DNA from: Glacieibacterium sp965200405 | Lineage (GTDB): Bacteria > Pseudomonadota > Alphaproteobacteria > Sphingomonadales > Sphingomonadaceae | Assembly (NCBI RefSeq): GCF_965200405.1 | Contig: NZ_OZ241356.1 | Span: forward strand, 3,038,001 to 3,102,000 | DNA: 64,000 bases | Direction: 5' to 3' | Shown: one piece after another, positions 18,383 to 25,753 of the stretch | Layout: every line of letters starts with the position of its first letter | Position numbering within the stretch: position 1 is the first letter of the stretch | The notes under the pieces: model-generated | Databases searched by the model: none | What the model saw: only the letters and a program-made list of their open reading frames with translations | Told to the model about the DNA's origin: nothing | Position numbers and translations under genes: made by a program

Positions 18383-18735
18383 CAGCGCTTGGCGTCGTTC
18401 GCCGCGGCGGGCAGCTTCTTGGTGCGGACTTCGGACAGCGTGGCGCGGACGACGCGCAGCTTGACCGTCGGAGCGACCTCGACCTCGAGCTCGCCGTCGT
18501 CCTTGACCCGGGTGACGCGACCGATCAGGCCGCCGCCGGTAACGACTTCATCGCCCTGCTTGACGGCGTCGAGCATGGCACGATGCTCCTTGACGCGGCG
18601 CTGCTGCGGGCGAACCATCAACATGTAGAAGATCGCCAGCATCGCGATCAGCGGCACGATGGGTGACCCCATCAGCGAGGCGAGACCGGTCGGCATGGCC
18701 CCAGCCGCTTGGGCATAGGCCGGTGATGCGAACAT
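18382..18735 (-). CDS. yajC: preprotein translocase subunit YajC
   Basis: 117-residue accessory subunit of the SecDF complex. It has one transmembrane helix (SPIVPLIAMLAIFYMLMV, about residues 23-41) followed by the signature RPQQRRVKEH and the VKQGDEVVTGGGLIGRVTRV beta-domain. The short N-terminal segment contains an alanine-rich stretch typical of alphaproteobacterial YajC. It is the first gene of the yajC-secD-secF unit; its promoter should lie in the 90 bases shared with the divergent DUF815 gene. Confidence 0.93.
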   Translation of the reverse strand: MFASPAYAQAAGAMPTGLASLMGSPIVPLIAMLAIFYMLMVRPQQRRVKEHRAMLDAVKQGDEVVTGGGLIGRVTRVKDDGELEVEVAPTVKLRVVRATLSEVRTKKLPAAANDAKR

Positions 18736-18825
18736 GTAGTGCTTTCAATAATCTGGTTTGCAGCGCGTCCCATACGAGTGAGCGGCGTGGAGTGCAATGT
18801 TTCGCACCGGTGCTATGAACCGCCG

Positions 18826-19650
18826 ATGGATGACTTGAACAACACCCTCACCCGCATCGCTGCCGCTTTGGAGCGCCTGTCGCCACCGGTGGCGCCGATC
18901 GTCGATCCGTCGATCGGCGAGGCCTTCGTCTGGAGCGGCAGCGCCTTGAAAGCGGTGACGCCGACGCCGCCGCAGCCGCTGGACCGATTCGCCGGCGTCG
19001 ATCTCCAGCGCGACACGCTGCTGGAAAATCTGCGCCGCCATGCCAAAGGGCTGCCGGCGCACGACGTCCTGCTGTGGGGCGCCCGCGGCATGGGCAAGTC
19101 GTCGCTGGTCCGCAGCATCGTCGCGGCCTTGCGCGCCGAAGGCGACGATCTCGCGCTGGTGCAGGTGGCGCGCGACGATATCGCGACGCTTGGCCGTTTG
19201 TTCGAGGCCTTGGGCAGCAGTCCGCGCCGCTTCGTGGTGTTCGCCGACGACCTGTCGTTTGAAGCCGACGAGACCCAGTACAAGGCGCTGCGCTCGGTGC
19301 TCGATGGCGGCATCACGGCGCGGCCGGGCAATGTGCGGATCGCCGTAACCTCGAACCGGCGCCATCTGGTGCCGCGCGACCATGCCGAGGGCGAGGCGGC
19401 GATCAACCCGCGCGACGTCCTCGACGACCGCTTGGCGCTGGCCGACCGCTTCGGGCTGAGCCTGGGCTTTCACAATTGCGACCAGGCGACCTACCTAGAG
19501 ATGGTGCGCGGTTATGCTGGCGCGCTCGGACTGAAGGTCGAGGACAGCGCCGCGATCGCCTGGGCGACCGGGCGCGGTCATCGTTCGGGCCGGGTGGCAT
19601 GGCAGTTCATTGAGGAAGCCGTGGGCGCGGCAGGCCGTTCGCTCGCCTAG
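18826..19650 (+). CDS. DUF815 family AAA ATP-binding protein
   Basis: 274 residues from ATG 18826; an upstream ATG at 18739 would overlap the yajC promoter and adds unconserved residues. Walker A is LWGARGMGKSSLVRSI (about residues 83-98), Walker B is FVVFADDLSFE, sensor 1 is IRIAVTSNRRHLVPRD and a DRFGLSLGFHNCD segment precedes the C-terminal lid. This matches the DUF815 family of RarA/RuvB-like AAA+ proteins, whose function is unknown. It converges with tesB, with only three bases between the stops. Confidence 0.85.
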   Translation: MDDLNNTLTRIAAALERLSPPVAPIVDPSIGEAFVWSGSALKAVTPTPPQPLDRFAGVDLQRDTLLENLRRHAKGLPAHDVLLWGARGMGKSSLVRSIVAALRAEGDDLALVQVARDDIATLGRLFEALGSSPRRFVVFADDLSFEADETQYKALRSVLDGGITARPGNVRIAVTSNRRHLVPRDHAEGEAAINPRDVLDDRLALADRFGLSLGFHNCDQATYLEMVRGYAGALGLKVEDSAAIAWATGRGHRSGRVAWQFIEEAVGAAGRSLA

Positions 19651-19653
19651 CGA

Positions 19654-20535
19654 TCAGGCGCGCAGGCGGATCAGGCCTTCCTGCGCCGTGCTGGCTACGA
19701 GGCGTCCGTCGCGGCTGAAGATGCGCCCGCGATTGAAGCCGCGACCATGCCCGGCCCAGGGACTGTCCATGGTGTACAACAGCCAATCGTCGACGCGAAA
19801 TTCCTCGTGCAGCCACACCGAATGGTCGAGGCTGGCGGTCTGCAGCCGGTTGGTGAACCAGTTGACGCCGTGCGGCAGCGTGCTGGTGCCGAGCAGCGCC
19901 ATGTCGGAGGCGTAGGTCAGGATCGCCCGGTGCATGGCGGGGTCGTCGCCGACCGGCGCGACGGCGCGGAACCAGCTGTGAAACACCGGCAGCAACACCT
20001 CCGGGGCGAGCAGGTCGCGCCTGATCACCGAGCGCTGCTCGATGGCGCGGGGCCGCGTCAGGAAGCCGGCCAGACGCTCCGGCAGTAGTGCCGCCTGCGC
20101 CCGGTACACCTCGTGATCGCCGGTCAGTTCCTCCGGCGGCGTCACGTCGGGCATGACGTCCTGATGCTCCAGCCCGCCCTCCAGCACCTGGAACGACGCG
20201 GTCATGGTCAGGATCGGCAGGCCGTTCTGCAGGGCGACGATGCGCCGTGTGGCGAAGCTGCGGCCCTCATAATCACGATCGACGCGATATTCGATCGGCA
20301 CCGCCTCGTCACCGGGGCGCATGAAGTTGGCGTGCAGCGAATGCGCGATCTTGGCCGGGTCGACGGTGCGGCTGGCGGCCATCAGCGCCTGCGCGACGAC
20401 CTGGCCACCGAACACCCTGCCCCGCCCGCCGGGCTGGCGCATGCCGCGGAACAGGTCGGTGTCGAGCGTCTCGACATCGAGGAGTTGCCGCAGCCGCTCG
20501 ATCATCTCGGCCGGAGTCGGCGCGTCGTCGCTCAT
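19654..20535 (-). CDS. tesB: acyl-CoA thioesterase II
   Basis: 293-residue double hot-dog thioesterase that hydrolyses medium/long acyl-CoA. I chose ATG 20535 (MSDDAPTPAEMIERL); the frame is open further, but that part translates the duplicated tRNA fragment and is not protein. Visible motifs are VFGGQVVAQALMAASRTV, the catalytic Asp/Ser/Gln surroundings (SHSLHANFMRPGD-like region: AHSLHANFMRPGDEAVPIEY) and SLDHSVWLHEEFRVDDWLLY in the second hot-dog. The integrative element ends only 19 bases upstream of its start, so the promoter of tesB may have been replaced by island sequence. Confidence 0.92.
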   Translation of the reverse strand: MSDDAPTPAEMIERLRQLLDVETLDTDLFRGMRQPGGRGRVFGGQVVAQALMAASRTVDPAKIAHSLHANFMRPGDEAVPIEYRVDRDYEGRSFATRRIVALQNGLPILTMTASFQVLEGGLEHQDVMPDVTPPEELTGDHEVYRAQAALLPERLAGFLTRPRAIEQRSVIRRDLLAPEVLLPVFHSWFRAVAPVGDDPAMHRAILTYASDMALLGTSTLPHGVNWFTNRLQTASLDHSVWLHEEFRVDDWLLYTMDSPWAGHGRGFNRGRIFSRDGRLVASTAQEGLIRLRA

Positions 20536-20553
20536 CGTGTCCGGCCCCTGAAA

Positions 20554-20599
20554 GAAGATGGTGCGTCCGGCTGGATTCGAACCAGCGACCTCAGGATTA
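20554..20599 (-). repeat. direct repeat copy 1: duplicated 3' half of tRNA-Arg (distal att site)
   Basis: These 46 bases are identical to 21077-21122. They contain CCA, the acceptor 3' strand, the T arm and the 3' side of the anticodon arm of tRNA-Arg(TCT), plus five bases beyond CCA. The 5' half of a tRNA does not follow, so this copy is not a functional tRNA. This is the usual signature of site-specific integration into a tRNA 3' end. Confidence 0.88.
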
Positions 20600-20848
20600 C
20601 AAGAATTGTGGGTAACTTTCTCAGGCTGTTTCATGAATTTCTACGAGTTGCTTAACCATTGTACTGACGCGGGCAACCCTTGTTTAGTATTACCTGTAGC
20701 GAACCAGCGGCTTAGTCCTCCAGCGCTGTCAAGCCGTGGCTTGAGTATGAATTTCGATCCCCAACGACTAGAATCACCCTGCTATGGTTCGCTCAACGGT
20801 GATGGCACCGGCGCCATGTCGTTCTCTACGCGTTCCATGGAGATGTTG

Positions 20849-20953
20849 ATGACGGTTGCGGAGGCTTTGATGATGACTGGTGGCGTGGTCGCCTTGGTAA
20901 TTTCGCTGATCGCTCTGGTGATCCAGATCGTGAAACTGGGGCAAAAGGCTTGA
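20849..20953 (+). CDS. 34-residue hydrophobic peptide resembling holin-like type I toxins (Hol_Tox)
   Basis: The peptide begins MTVAEALMMTGG, continues as one hydrophobic helix (VVALVISLIALVIQIV) and ends KLGQKA. The pattern EAL-x2-M-x2-G...hydrophobic helix...IVKL-x-x-K is that of the putative holin-like toxins (Hol_Tox, relatives of TxpA/BsrG) known mainly from Firmicutes. ATG 20849 was chosen because GGAG at 20839-20842 sits six bases upstream; longer in-frame starts exist at 20816, 20837 and 20843. Type I toxins are normally repressed by an antisense RNA; none can be assigned from sequence alone. The family assignment is from memory of the pattern and needs a profile search. Confidence 0.55.
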   Translation: MTVAEALMMTGGVVALVISLIALVIQIVKLGQKA

Positions 20954-20994
20954 GAGCAGTAATTCTCGGCGATCCGGTATCCCCAGCGTGTCCC

Positions 20995-21015
20995 CGGTTC
21001 CTCGGCGGTTCCTCG
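20995..21015. repeat. tandem 10-bp direct repeat, possible integrase arm-type site
   Basis: CGGTTCCTCG occurs at 20995-21004 and again at 21006-21015, an 11-bp period, i.e. about one helical turn. It lies 62 bases inside the tRNA-proximal direct repeat, where tyrosine integrases usually have arm-type binding sites. Two copies only, so chance is possible. Confidence 0.35.
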
Positions 21016-21076
21016 ACATGGCCAAACTCAAGACAATGGCTGGTTCGATACCGTCTAGGTTTGTGAGGTTGTTGGT

Positions 21077-21122
21077 GAAGATGGTGCGTCCGGCTGGATT
21101 CGAACCAGCGACCTCAGGATTA
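21077..21122 (-). repeat. direct repeat copy 2: tRNA-proximal att site inside tRNA-Arg
   Basis: These 46 bases are identical to 20554-20599. This copy forms the 3' part of the intact tRNA-Arg gene. Identity ends in the anticodon loop (21122), consistent with strand exchange near the anticodon stem-loop, as in many tRNA-targeting tyrosine integrases. Confidence 0.88.
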
Positions 21123-21158
21123 GAAGTCCCGTGCTCTATCCAACTGAGCTACGGACGC
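21082..21158 (-). tRNA. tRNA-Arg(TCT)
   Basis: 77-nt tRNA on the minus strand, with CCA encoded (21082-21084). The acceptor stem GCGTCCG pairs with CGGACGC. The D arm has GCTC/GAGC, the anticodon stem CGGGA/TCCTG carries loop CTTCTAA with anticodon TCT (reads AGA), and the T arm GCTGG/CCAGC has loop TTCGAAT. It is the integration target of the adjacent island. Confidence 0.97.
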
Positions 21159-21172
21159 TTGGGCAACGCAGC

Positions 21173-21451
21173 CTATCTGAAATTGTCCGAATAGGCCTGC
21201 AGCTTGAGCGCCCGCGGCGGCAGCGGCTGGACCTCATACTCCAGGCCCTGCGCGGTGGCATAGGCGACCGCGGCCGCCTCGCTGTTGAAGTTCAGCTCGA
21301 TCTGCGTCGCGGTGTCGCCCGAGCCAATCCAGCCGGTCAGCGGGTCGTGCTGCTGGGCCTCGCCGCGCTGGCGCACGAGCGCCCATTGGCCGTCACGGGC
21401 TCGACCGGATTGCGTGGCGCTTTTCGAGCGCTGGAAGATCAGGGCTTTCAT
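21173..21451 (-). CDS. NDUFS4-like complex I accessory subunit (ETC complex I subunit domain)
   Basis: 92 residues matching the ETC_C1_NDUFA4/NDUFS4 family: KALIFQRSKSATQSGRARDGQW at the N-terminus, DPLTGWIGSGDTATQIELNF in the middle and EAAAVAYATAQGLEYEV near the C-terminus. In alphaproteobacteria and mitochondria this is an 18-kDa-type accessory subunit near the NADH-oxidising module of complex I. It starts at ATG 21451 and is transcribed towards the tRNA gene 14 bases away. The rest of the nuo genes are not in this window. Confidence 0.88.
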   Translation of the reverse strand: MKALIFQRSKSATQSGRARDGQWALVRQRGEAQQHDPLTGWIGSGDTATQIELNFNSEAAAVAYATAQGLEYEVQPLPPRALKLQAYSDNFR

Positions 21452-21509
21452 GCGTCGCGCTTGGGGGAAGTCGAGGCGAGCGTCAACTGTGAGCGTCGCC
21501 CGGCGGTCG

Positions 21510-22526
21510 TCAGAATGCCCGGGCGATGGCGAACTCGACCGTCTCGATCAACGCGTCGCGGGGTGCGCCGTGCGGGAAACCCGCCAGCGCATCGATCGCG
21601 CGGCCACCATAGATCCGCGCCCGGGCCAGCGTGTCGTCGATCGCCCCCGAAGTCCGCAACAAGGCGGTGGCGCGCGCCAGTTCCTCGTCGCCGTTGGCGC
21701 GACCCAGCATCGCGTCGCGCCAGAAACGCCGCTCGGCGTCGGTGCCGCGGGCATGCGCGAGGATGACCGGCAGCGTGACCTTGCCGTCACGGAAGTCGTC
21801 GCCGCAATCCTTGCCCATGGTCTCGGCGTCGGAGACATAGTCGATGGCGTCGTCGATCAGCTGGAAGGCGATGCCGAGGTTGCGGCCGTAGGATTCGAGT
21901 GCCGATTCGCTCTGCCCGCCACGCTCGGCGACGACGGCGGCGATCTGGCAGGCGGCGGCGAACAGCACGGCGGTCTTGGCGGTGATGATCTCGAGGTAAC
22001 GGTCCTCGCTGGTCTCGACGTCGCGCTGGGCGGTCAGCTGGGCGACCTCCCCTTCGGCGATCACGGCGGAGGCGTGGCTGAGGATCTTGAGCACCTTGAG
22101 GCTGCCGTCCTCGACCATCAGCTCGAACGAGCGACTGAACAGGAAATCGCCGACCAGCACGCTGGCGGGGTTGCCCCAGACGTTGTTGGCGGTGACCTTG
22201 CCGCGCCGCAGGTCGCTGCCGTCGACGACATCGTCGTGCAGCAGGGTCGCGGTGTGGATGAACTCGACGCACGCCGCGAGCTTGTGATGCCGGGTGCCGC
22301 CATAGTCGAACAGCCGGGCACAGGCGAGGGTCAGCAGCGGTCGCAAGCGCTTGCCGCCGCCGGCGATCAGATGGCCGGCAAGCTCCGGGATCAGGGAGAC
22401 GCGGCTCTGCATCCGGTCGACGATGACCTGGTTGACGGCGTTGAGGTCCGGCGCACACAAGGTCAGCAGCCGGTTCAGCGACGGCGGTTCGGAGCGGGGG
22501 CGGAGCGGATGGATGGTTGCGGTCAT
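21510..22526 (-). CDS. ispB: polyprenyl diphosphate synthase (quinone side chain)
   Basis: 338 residues. ATG 22526 (MTATIHPLRPRSEPP) is preferred over a longer frame to 22604 that would overlap the divergent chorismate mutase region. Both aspartate-rich motifs of trans-prenyltransferases are present: LLHDDVVDGSDLRRG (first DDxxD) and QLIDDAIDYVSD (second). GGGKRLRPLL binds IPP. The product is probably the octa- to decaprenyl chain of ubiquinone, judged from similarity to IspB rather than to short-chain FPP synthases; chain length cannot be read directly. Confidence 0.92.
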   Translation of the reverse strand: MTATIHPLRPRSEPPSLNRLLTLCAPDLNAVNQVIVDRMQSRVSLIPELAGHLIAGGGKRLRPLLTLACARLFDYGGTRHHKLAACVEFIHTATLLHDDVVDGSDLRRGKVTANNVWGNPASVLVGDFLFSRSFELMVEDGSLKVLKILSHASAVIAEGEVAQLTAQRDVETSEDRYLEIITAKTAVLFAAACQIAAVVAERGGQSESALESYGRNLGIAFQLIDDAIDYVSDAETMGKDCGDDFRDGKVTLPVILAHARGTDAERRFWRDAMLGRANGDEELARATALLRTSGAIDDTLARARIYGGRAIDALAGFPHGAPRDALIETVEFAIARAF

Positions 22527-22639
22527 GCCGCGCAACGTCATAACCGCGATGCAGCGAGTGGCAAGCCTTGCACTAGCGGCATGCGGTCGCGAGTATGCCG
22601 CCACTGGCCGTTGCGAGACTGCCGACCTTGGGGAAAACC

Positions 22640-22918
22640 ATGCCTGACGAAACCTTGATCGCCTATCGCGACAGCATCGACAACATCGACGCGGCGCTGG
22701 TCTTCCTGCTCGCGGAACGCTTCAAGGTCACCCAGAAGGTCGGCGCCTACAAGGCTTCGGCCGGACTGCCCGCTGCCGATCCCAGCCGCGAACACGACCA
22801 GGTCGCGCGGCTCAGGGCGCTGGCGGTGACCGCCAAGCTCGACCCCGAGTTCAGCGAGAAATTCCTGCGCTTCATCATCGACGAGGTGATCCGCCACCAC
22901 GCTGCGGTACAGCGCTGA
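22640..22918 (+). CDS. aroQ: chorismate mutase, AroQ class
   Basis: 92-residue all-alpha chorismate mutase giving prephenate for Phe/Tyr synthesis. The typical layout is seen: LIAYRDSIDNIDAALVFLLAERF (first helix with catalytic Arg and second-helix start), KVTQKVGAYKA with the catalytic Lys, and a C-terminal FLRFIIDEVIRHH helix. ATG 22640 is preceded by GGGGA and matches the family start. An isochorismate-pyruvate lyase is an alternative, but nothing in the context supports siderophore synthesis. It converges with gltA over a strong hairpin. Confidence 0.88.
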   Translation: MPDETLIAYRDSIDNIDAALVFLLAERFKVTQKVGAYKASAGLPAADPSREHDQVARLRALAVTAKLDPEFSEKFLRFIIDEVIRHHAAVQR

Positions 22919-22948
22919 CCCCTCCCCCGGCCGGTGCCTGGGGAGGGG
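22919..22948. terminator. GC-rich hairpin between convergent aroQ and gltA
   Basis: CCCCTCCCC (22919-22927) pairs perfectly with GGGGAGGGG (22940-22948) around a 12-base loop. It starts right after the aroQ stop and ends eight bases before the gltA stop. No U-run follows on either strand, so it is more likely a boundary or mRNA 3'-end-stabilising hairpin than a classic terminator. Its core resembles the arms of the element at 6887-7007. Confidence 0.55.
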
Positions 22949-22956
22949 CAAGTCCC

Positions 22957-24243
22957 CTACCCGCGCTGGGCGAGGGGCACGAACTCGCGCTGGGCGACGC
23001 CGGTGTAGAGCTGGCGCGGACGGCCGATCTTCTGCTCCGGATCGGCGATCATCTCGTTCCACTGCGCGATCCAGCCGACGGTGCGCGAGATCGCGAACAG
23101 CACGGTGAACATCGAGGTCGGGAAGCCGATCGCCGACATCACCACACCCGAATAGAAGTCGACGTTCGGGTATAGCTTCTTGTCGATGAAATACGGATCG
23201 TTGAGCGCAATCTGCTCCAGCTCGCGCGCCACGTCGAAGATCGGATCGTCGAGGCCGAGCTTGTCGAGCACCTCGTTGGCGACTTTCTGCATGACCTTGG
23301 CGCGCGGATCGTAGTTCTTGTAGACGCGGTGGCCGAAGCCCATCAGGCGGAACGGATCGTCCTTGTTCTTTGCACGGGCGATGTATTCCGGGATGCGGTC
23401 GACGGTGCCGATCTCGCGCAGCATGTTGAGCGCTGCCTCGTTGGCGCCGCCGTGCGCCGGGCCCCACAGGCAGGCGATGCCGGCCGAGATGCAGGCGAAC
23501 GGATTGGCGCCGGACGAACCAGCCAGACGGACGGTCGAGGTCGAGGCGTTCTGCTCATGGTCGGCCTGCAGGATCAGCAGCTTCTCCATGGCGTTCTCGA
23601 TAATCGGATCGACGACATAGGGCTCGGCCGGCACGCCGAAGGTCATGCGCAGGAAATTGCCGGTGAAGCTCAGCGAGTTGTCTGGGTACAGGAACGGCTG
23701 CCCGACCGCGTATTTGTACGCCATCGCGGCCAGCGTCGGCATCTTGGCGATCAGCCGGTGGCTGGCGATGACGCGCTGCTGCGGATCATGGATGTCGGTG
23801 GAGTCGTGGTAGAACGCCGCCATCGCGCCGACGACGCCGCACATGATCGCCATCGGATGCGCATCGCGGCGGAAGCCACGATAGAATTGCGCCAGCTGCT
23901 CATGAATCATCGTGTGACGGGTGATCGTCCGGGTGAAGTCGTCGTTCTCCTTGGCGTTCGGCAGTTCGCCGTTGAGCAGGAGATAGGCGACTTCCATGAA
24001 GCTCGACTGCTCGGCCAGCTTGTCGATCGCATAGCCGCGGTGCAGCAGGACACCGGCATCGCCGTCGATGTAGGTGATCTTGGACTCGCAGGCAGCCGTG
24101 CTGGTGAAGCCCGGATCATAGGTGAACGCGCCGGTCTGGGCGTACAGCTTGCGGATATCGATGACGTCCGGGCCAACGGTGCCGGACAGGACGGGATAGT
24201 CGAACGACTTGCCGTTGGACTCGAGTTTGACGCTGCCGCTCAT
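22957..24243 (-). CDS. gltA: citrate synthase
   Basis: 428-residue type II hexameric citrate synthase, first step of the TCA cycle. Motifs include PGFTSTAACESKITYIDGD, GYAIDKLAEQSSFMEVAYLLL, DHEQNASTSTVRLAGSSGANPFAC, PAHGGANEAALNML (catalytic His) and MGFGHRVYKNYDPRAK (second His and Arg), with the catalytic Asp in NVDFYSGV. Its ATG overlaps the gltX stop (ATGA), so it is translationally coupled to glutamyl-tRNA synthetase. Confidence 0.98.
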   Translation of the reverse strand: MSGSVKLESNGKSFDYPVLSGTVGPDVIDIRKLYAQTGAFTYDPGFTSTAACESKITYIDGDAGVLLHRGYAIDKLAEQSSFMEVAYLLLNGELPNAKENDDFTRTITRHTMIHEQLAQFYRGFRRDAHPMAIMCGVVGAMAAFYHDSTDIHDPQQRVIASHRLIAKMPTLAAMAYKYAVGQPFLYPDNSLSFTGNFLRMTFGVPAEPYVVDPIIENAMEKLLILQADHEQNASTSTVRLAGSSGANPFACISAGIACLWGPAHGGANEAALNMLREIGTVDRIPEYIARAKNKDDPFRLMGFGHRVYKNYDPRAKVMQKVANEVLDKLGLDDPIFDVARELEQIALNDPYFIDKKLYPNVDFYSGVVMSAIGFPTSMFTVLFAISRTVGWIAQWNEMIADPEQKIGRPRQLYTGVAQREFVPLAQRG

Positions 24244-25691
24244 GCTGCTGGTCCTTCGTTTTTCTGAGGCCGAAGCGCATCGTCGATGCGCCCCAGCGTT
24301 TCTTCACGTCCCAAAACCGCCAACACCTCGAACAGGCCCGGCGACACATTGGTGCCGGTGACTGCCGCGCGGAGTGGCTGAGCGACCTTTCCCAAGCCGA
24401 TTGCCCGCGCCTCGGCCAACCCCTTGACCGCGACCTCGAGGTTTTCGGCGGACCATTCCGCGACTTGTCCGAGCGTCATACGCGCGGCGTCGAGGATATT
24501 ATCCGGAGCGGCTTCTAGCAGCTTCGTCGCACGCTCGTCCATCGCCAGGGGGCGCGAGCGAAACAGGAACAACGTCGCGGCGGCGAGCTCGTTGAGGTCC
24601 TTCGCTCGCGGTTTGAGATCGTGCATCAGGGCGCTCAGCAAACCCGTCTCACGAGCGTCGATGTCGCGTCCGAGCAGCGCATTGATCCGGGGCGTGACGA
24701 GGCCGACCAGCCGCGCATCGTCGGCGAGGCGCAGGTAATGGCCGTTGACGCTCTCCAGCTTCTTGGTGTCGAAACGCGCCGGACCGCGCCCTACGCCGGA
24801 CAGGTCGAACAGCTCGATCGCTCGCGAACGGTCGATGAACTCCTCGTCGCCGTGGCCCCAGCCGAGGCGGAGCAGGTAGTTCTCGACCGCTTCCGGCAGC
24901 ATGCCGAGCTCGTCGCGATAGGCATCGACGCCCAGCGCGCCGTGGCGCTTCGACAGCTTGGCACCGTCGGACCCGTGGATCAGCGGGACATGCGCATAGA
25001 CCGGCTCCGGCCAGCCCATCGCGCGGATCAGCGCGAGCTGGCGAAAGGCGTTGTTGAGGTGATCGTCGCCGCGGATGACGTAGGTGACGCCCATGTCGTG
25101 ATCGTCGACGACAACGGCCAGCATATAGGTCGGCGTGCCGTCGGAGCGCAGCAGCACCATGTCGTCGAGTTCGGCATTGGCGACCGTGACGGCGCCTTGG
25201 ACCCGGTCCTGGATGGTTACCGAACCTTCCTTGGGCGCGCGCAGGCGGATGACGAAGGGCGCACCGGCCGGAGCCTCGTCGGGCGAGCGTTCGCGCCAGC
25301 GCCCGTCGTAGCGCATCGGCAGTTTCGCAGCGCGCTGTTCGGCGCGCATCGTCTCCAACTCCTCGGCGGTCGCGAAGCATTTGTAGGCGTGACCGTTGGC
25401 GAGCAGCTGGTTGGCGACTTCGGCGTGTCGCGGCGCACGCTCGAACTGCATGACCGGCGGCTCGTCGGCGTCGAGGTTCAGCCAGTCGAGACCGTCGAGG
25501 ATCGCCGCGATCGCGGCGTCGGTGGAGCGCGCCCGGTCGGTATCCTCGATCCGTAACAGGAACTTGCCGCCATTGGCCTTGGCGAACAGGTAATTGAACA
25601 ACGCGGTTCGGGCACCGCCGATGTGGAGGAAACCCGTCGGCGACGGCGCGAACCGGGTTACTACCGGGCTAGTCTCATTGCCTGCCGCCAT
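24240..25691 (-). CDS. gltX: glutamate--tRNA ligase
   Basis: 483-residue class I aminoacyl-tRNA synthetase. ATG 25691 (MAAGNETSPVV) is preferred; the frame is open to a TTG at 25715. The HIGH motif is FAPSPTGFLHIGGARTALFN and the KMSKS counterpart is GAKLSKRHGALGVD. The zinc-binding Cys cluster of E. coli GltX is not evident, as in many alphaproteobacteria. Length and content suit the discriminating or the GluX-type; a second copy elsewhere in the genome is possible. It is divergent from comEC and drives gltA. Confidence 0.95.
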   Translation of the reverse strand: MAAGNETSPVVTRFAPSPTGFLHIGGARTALFNYLFAKANGGKFLLRIEDTDRARSTDAAIAAILDGLDWLNLDADEPPVMQFERAPRHAEVANQLLANGHAYKCFATAEELETMRAEQRAAKLPMRYDGRWRERSPDEAPAGAPFVIRLRAPKEGSVTIQDRVQGAVTVANAELDDMVLLRSDGTPTYMLAVVVDDHDMGVTYVIRGDDHLNNAFRQLALIRAMGWPEPVYAHVPLIHGSDGAKLSKRHGALGVDAYRDELGMLPEAVENYLLRLGWGHGDEEFIDRSRAIELFDLSGVGRGPARFDTKKLESVNGHYLRLADDARLVGLVTPRINALLGRDIDARETGLLSALMHDLKPRAKDLNELAAATLFLFRSRPLAMDERATKLLEAAPDNILDAARMTLGQVAEWSAENLEVAVKGLAEARAIGLGKVAQPLRAAVTGTNVSPGLFEVLAVLGREETLGRIDDALRPQKNEGPAA

Positions 25692-25753
25692 TGCGCCCCT
25701 GTCTGAATTGGCCAATGCTTCGCCCCGGAAGGGGCAAGCGGGTGGGCGATAGC

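Larger units (their letters stand above)
20554..21122. mobile_element. minimal or decayed tRNA-Arg-associated integrative element
   Basis: About 477 bp lie between two identical 46-bp tRNA-derived repeats (20554-20599 and 21077-21122). The interior has visibly lower GC than its neighbours: 48% in 20641-20700 and 55% in 20701-20760, against roughly two thirds in surrounding genes. It contains no integrase gene; it contains a short hydrophobic peptide gene (20849-20953) and a tandem 10-bp repeat (20995-21015). Either a larger island lost its core by deletion, or this is a satellite that borrows an integrase encoded elsewhere. Confidence 0.7.

Noticed and set aside
16739..18628. A 629-codon plus-strand frame
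   Set aside because: Antisense to secD and secF; low-complexity Asp/Arg/Gly-rich translation and no motif.
20536..20634. N-terminal extension of TesB to 20634
   Set aside because: The extra residues come from translating the antisense tRNA repeat (the familiar VAGSNPAGR artefact). The family start is ATG 20535.
20695..20712. A further GCGAACCAGCGG fragment inside the island, reminiscent of a tRNA T arm
   Set aside because: Only about ten bases match and no stem can be completed, so it is probably chance.
20558..20848. In-frame extension of the small toxin-like gene back to 20558
   Set aside because: The extension translates the duplicated tRNA fragment. The GGAG-supported ATG 20849 is the plausible start.
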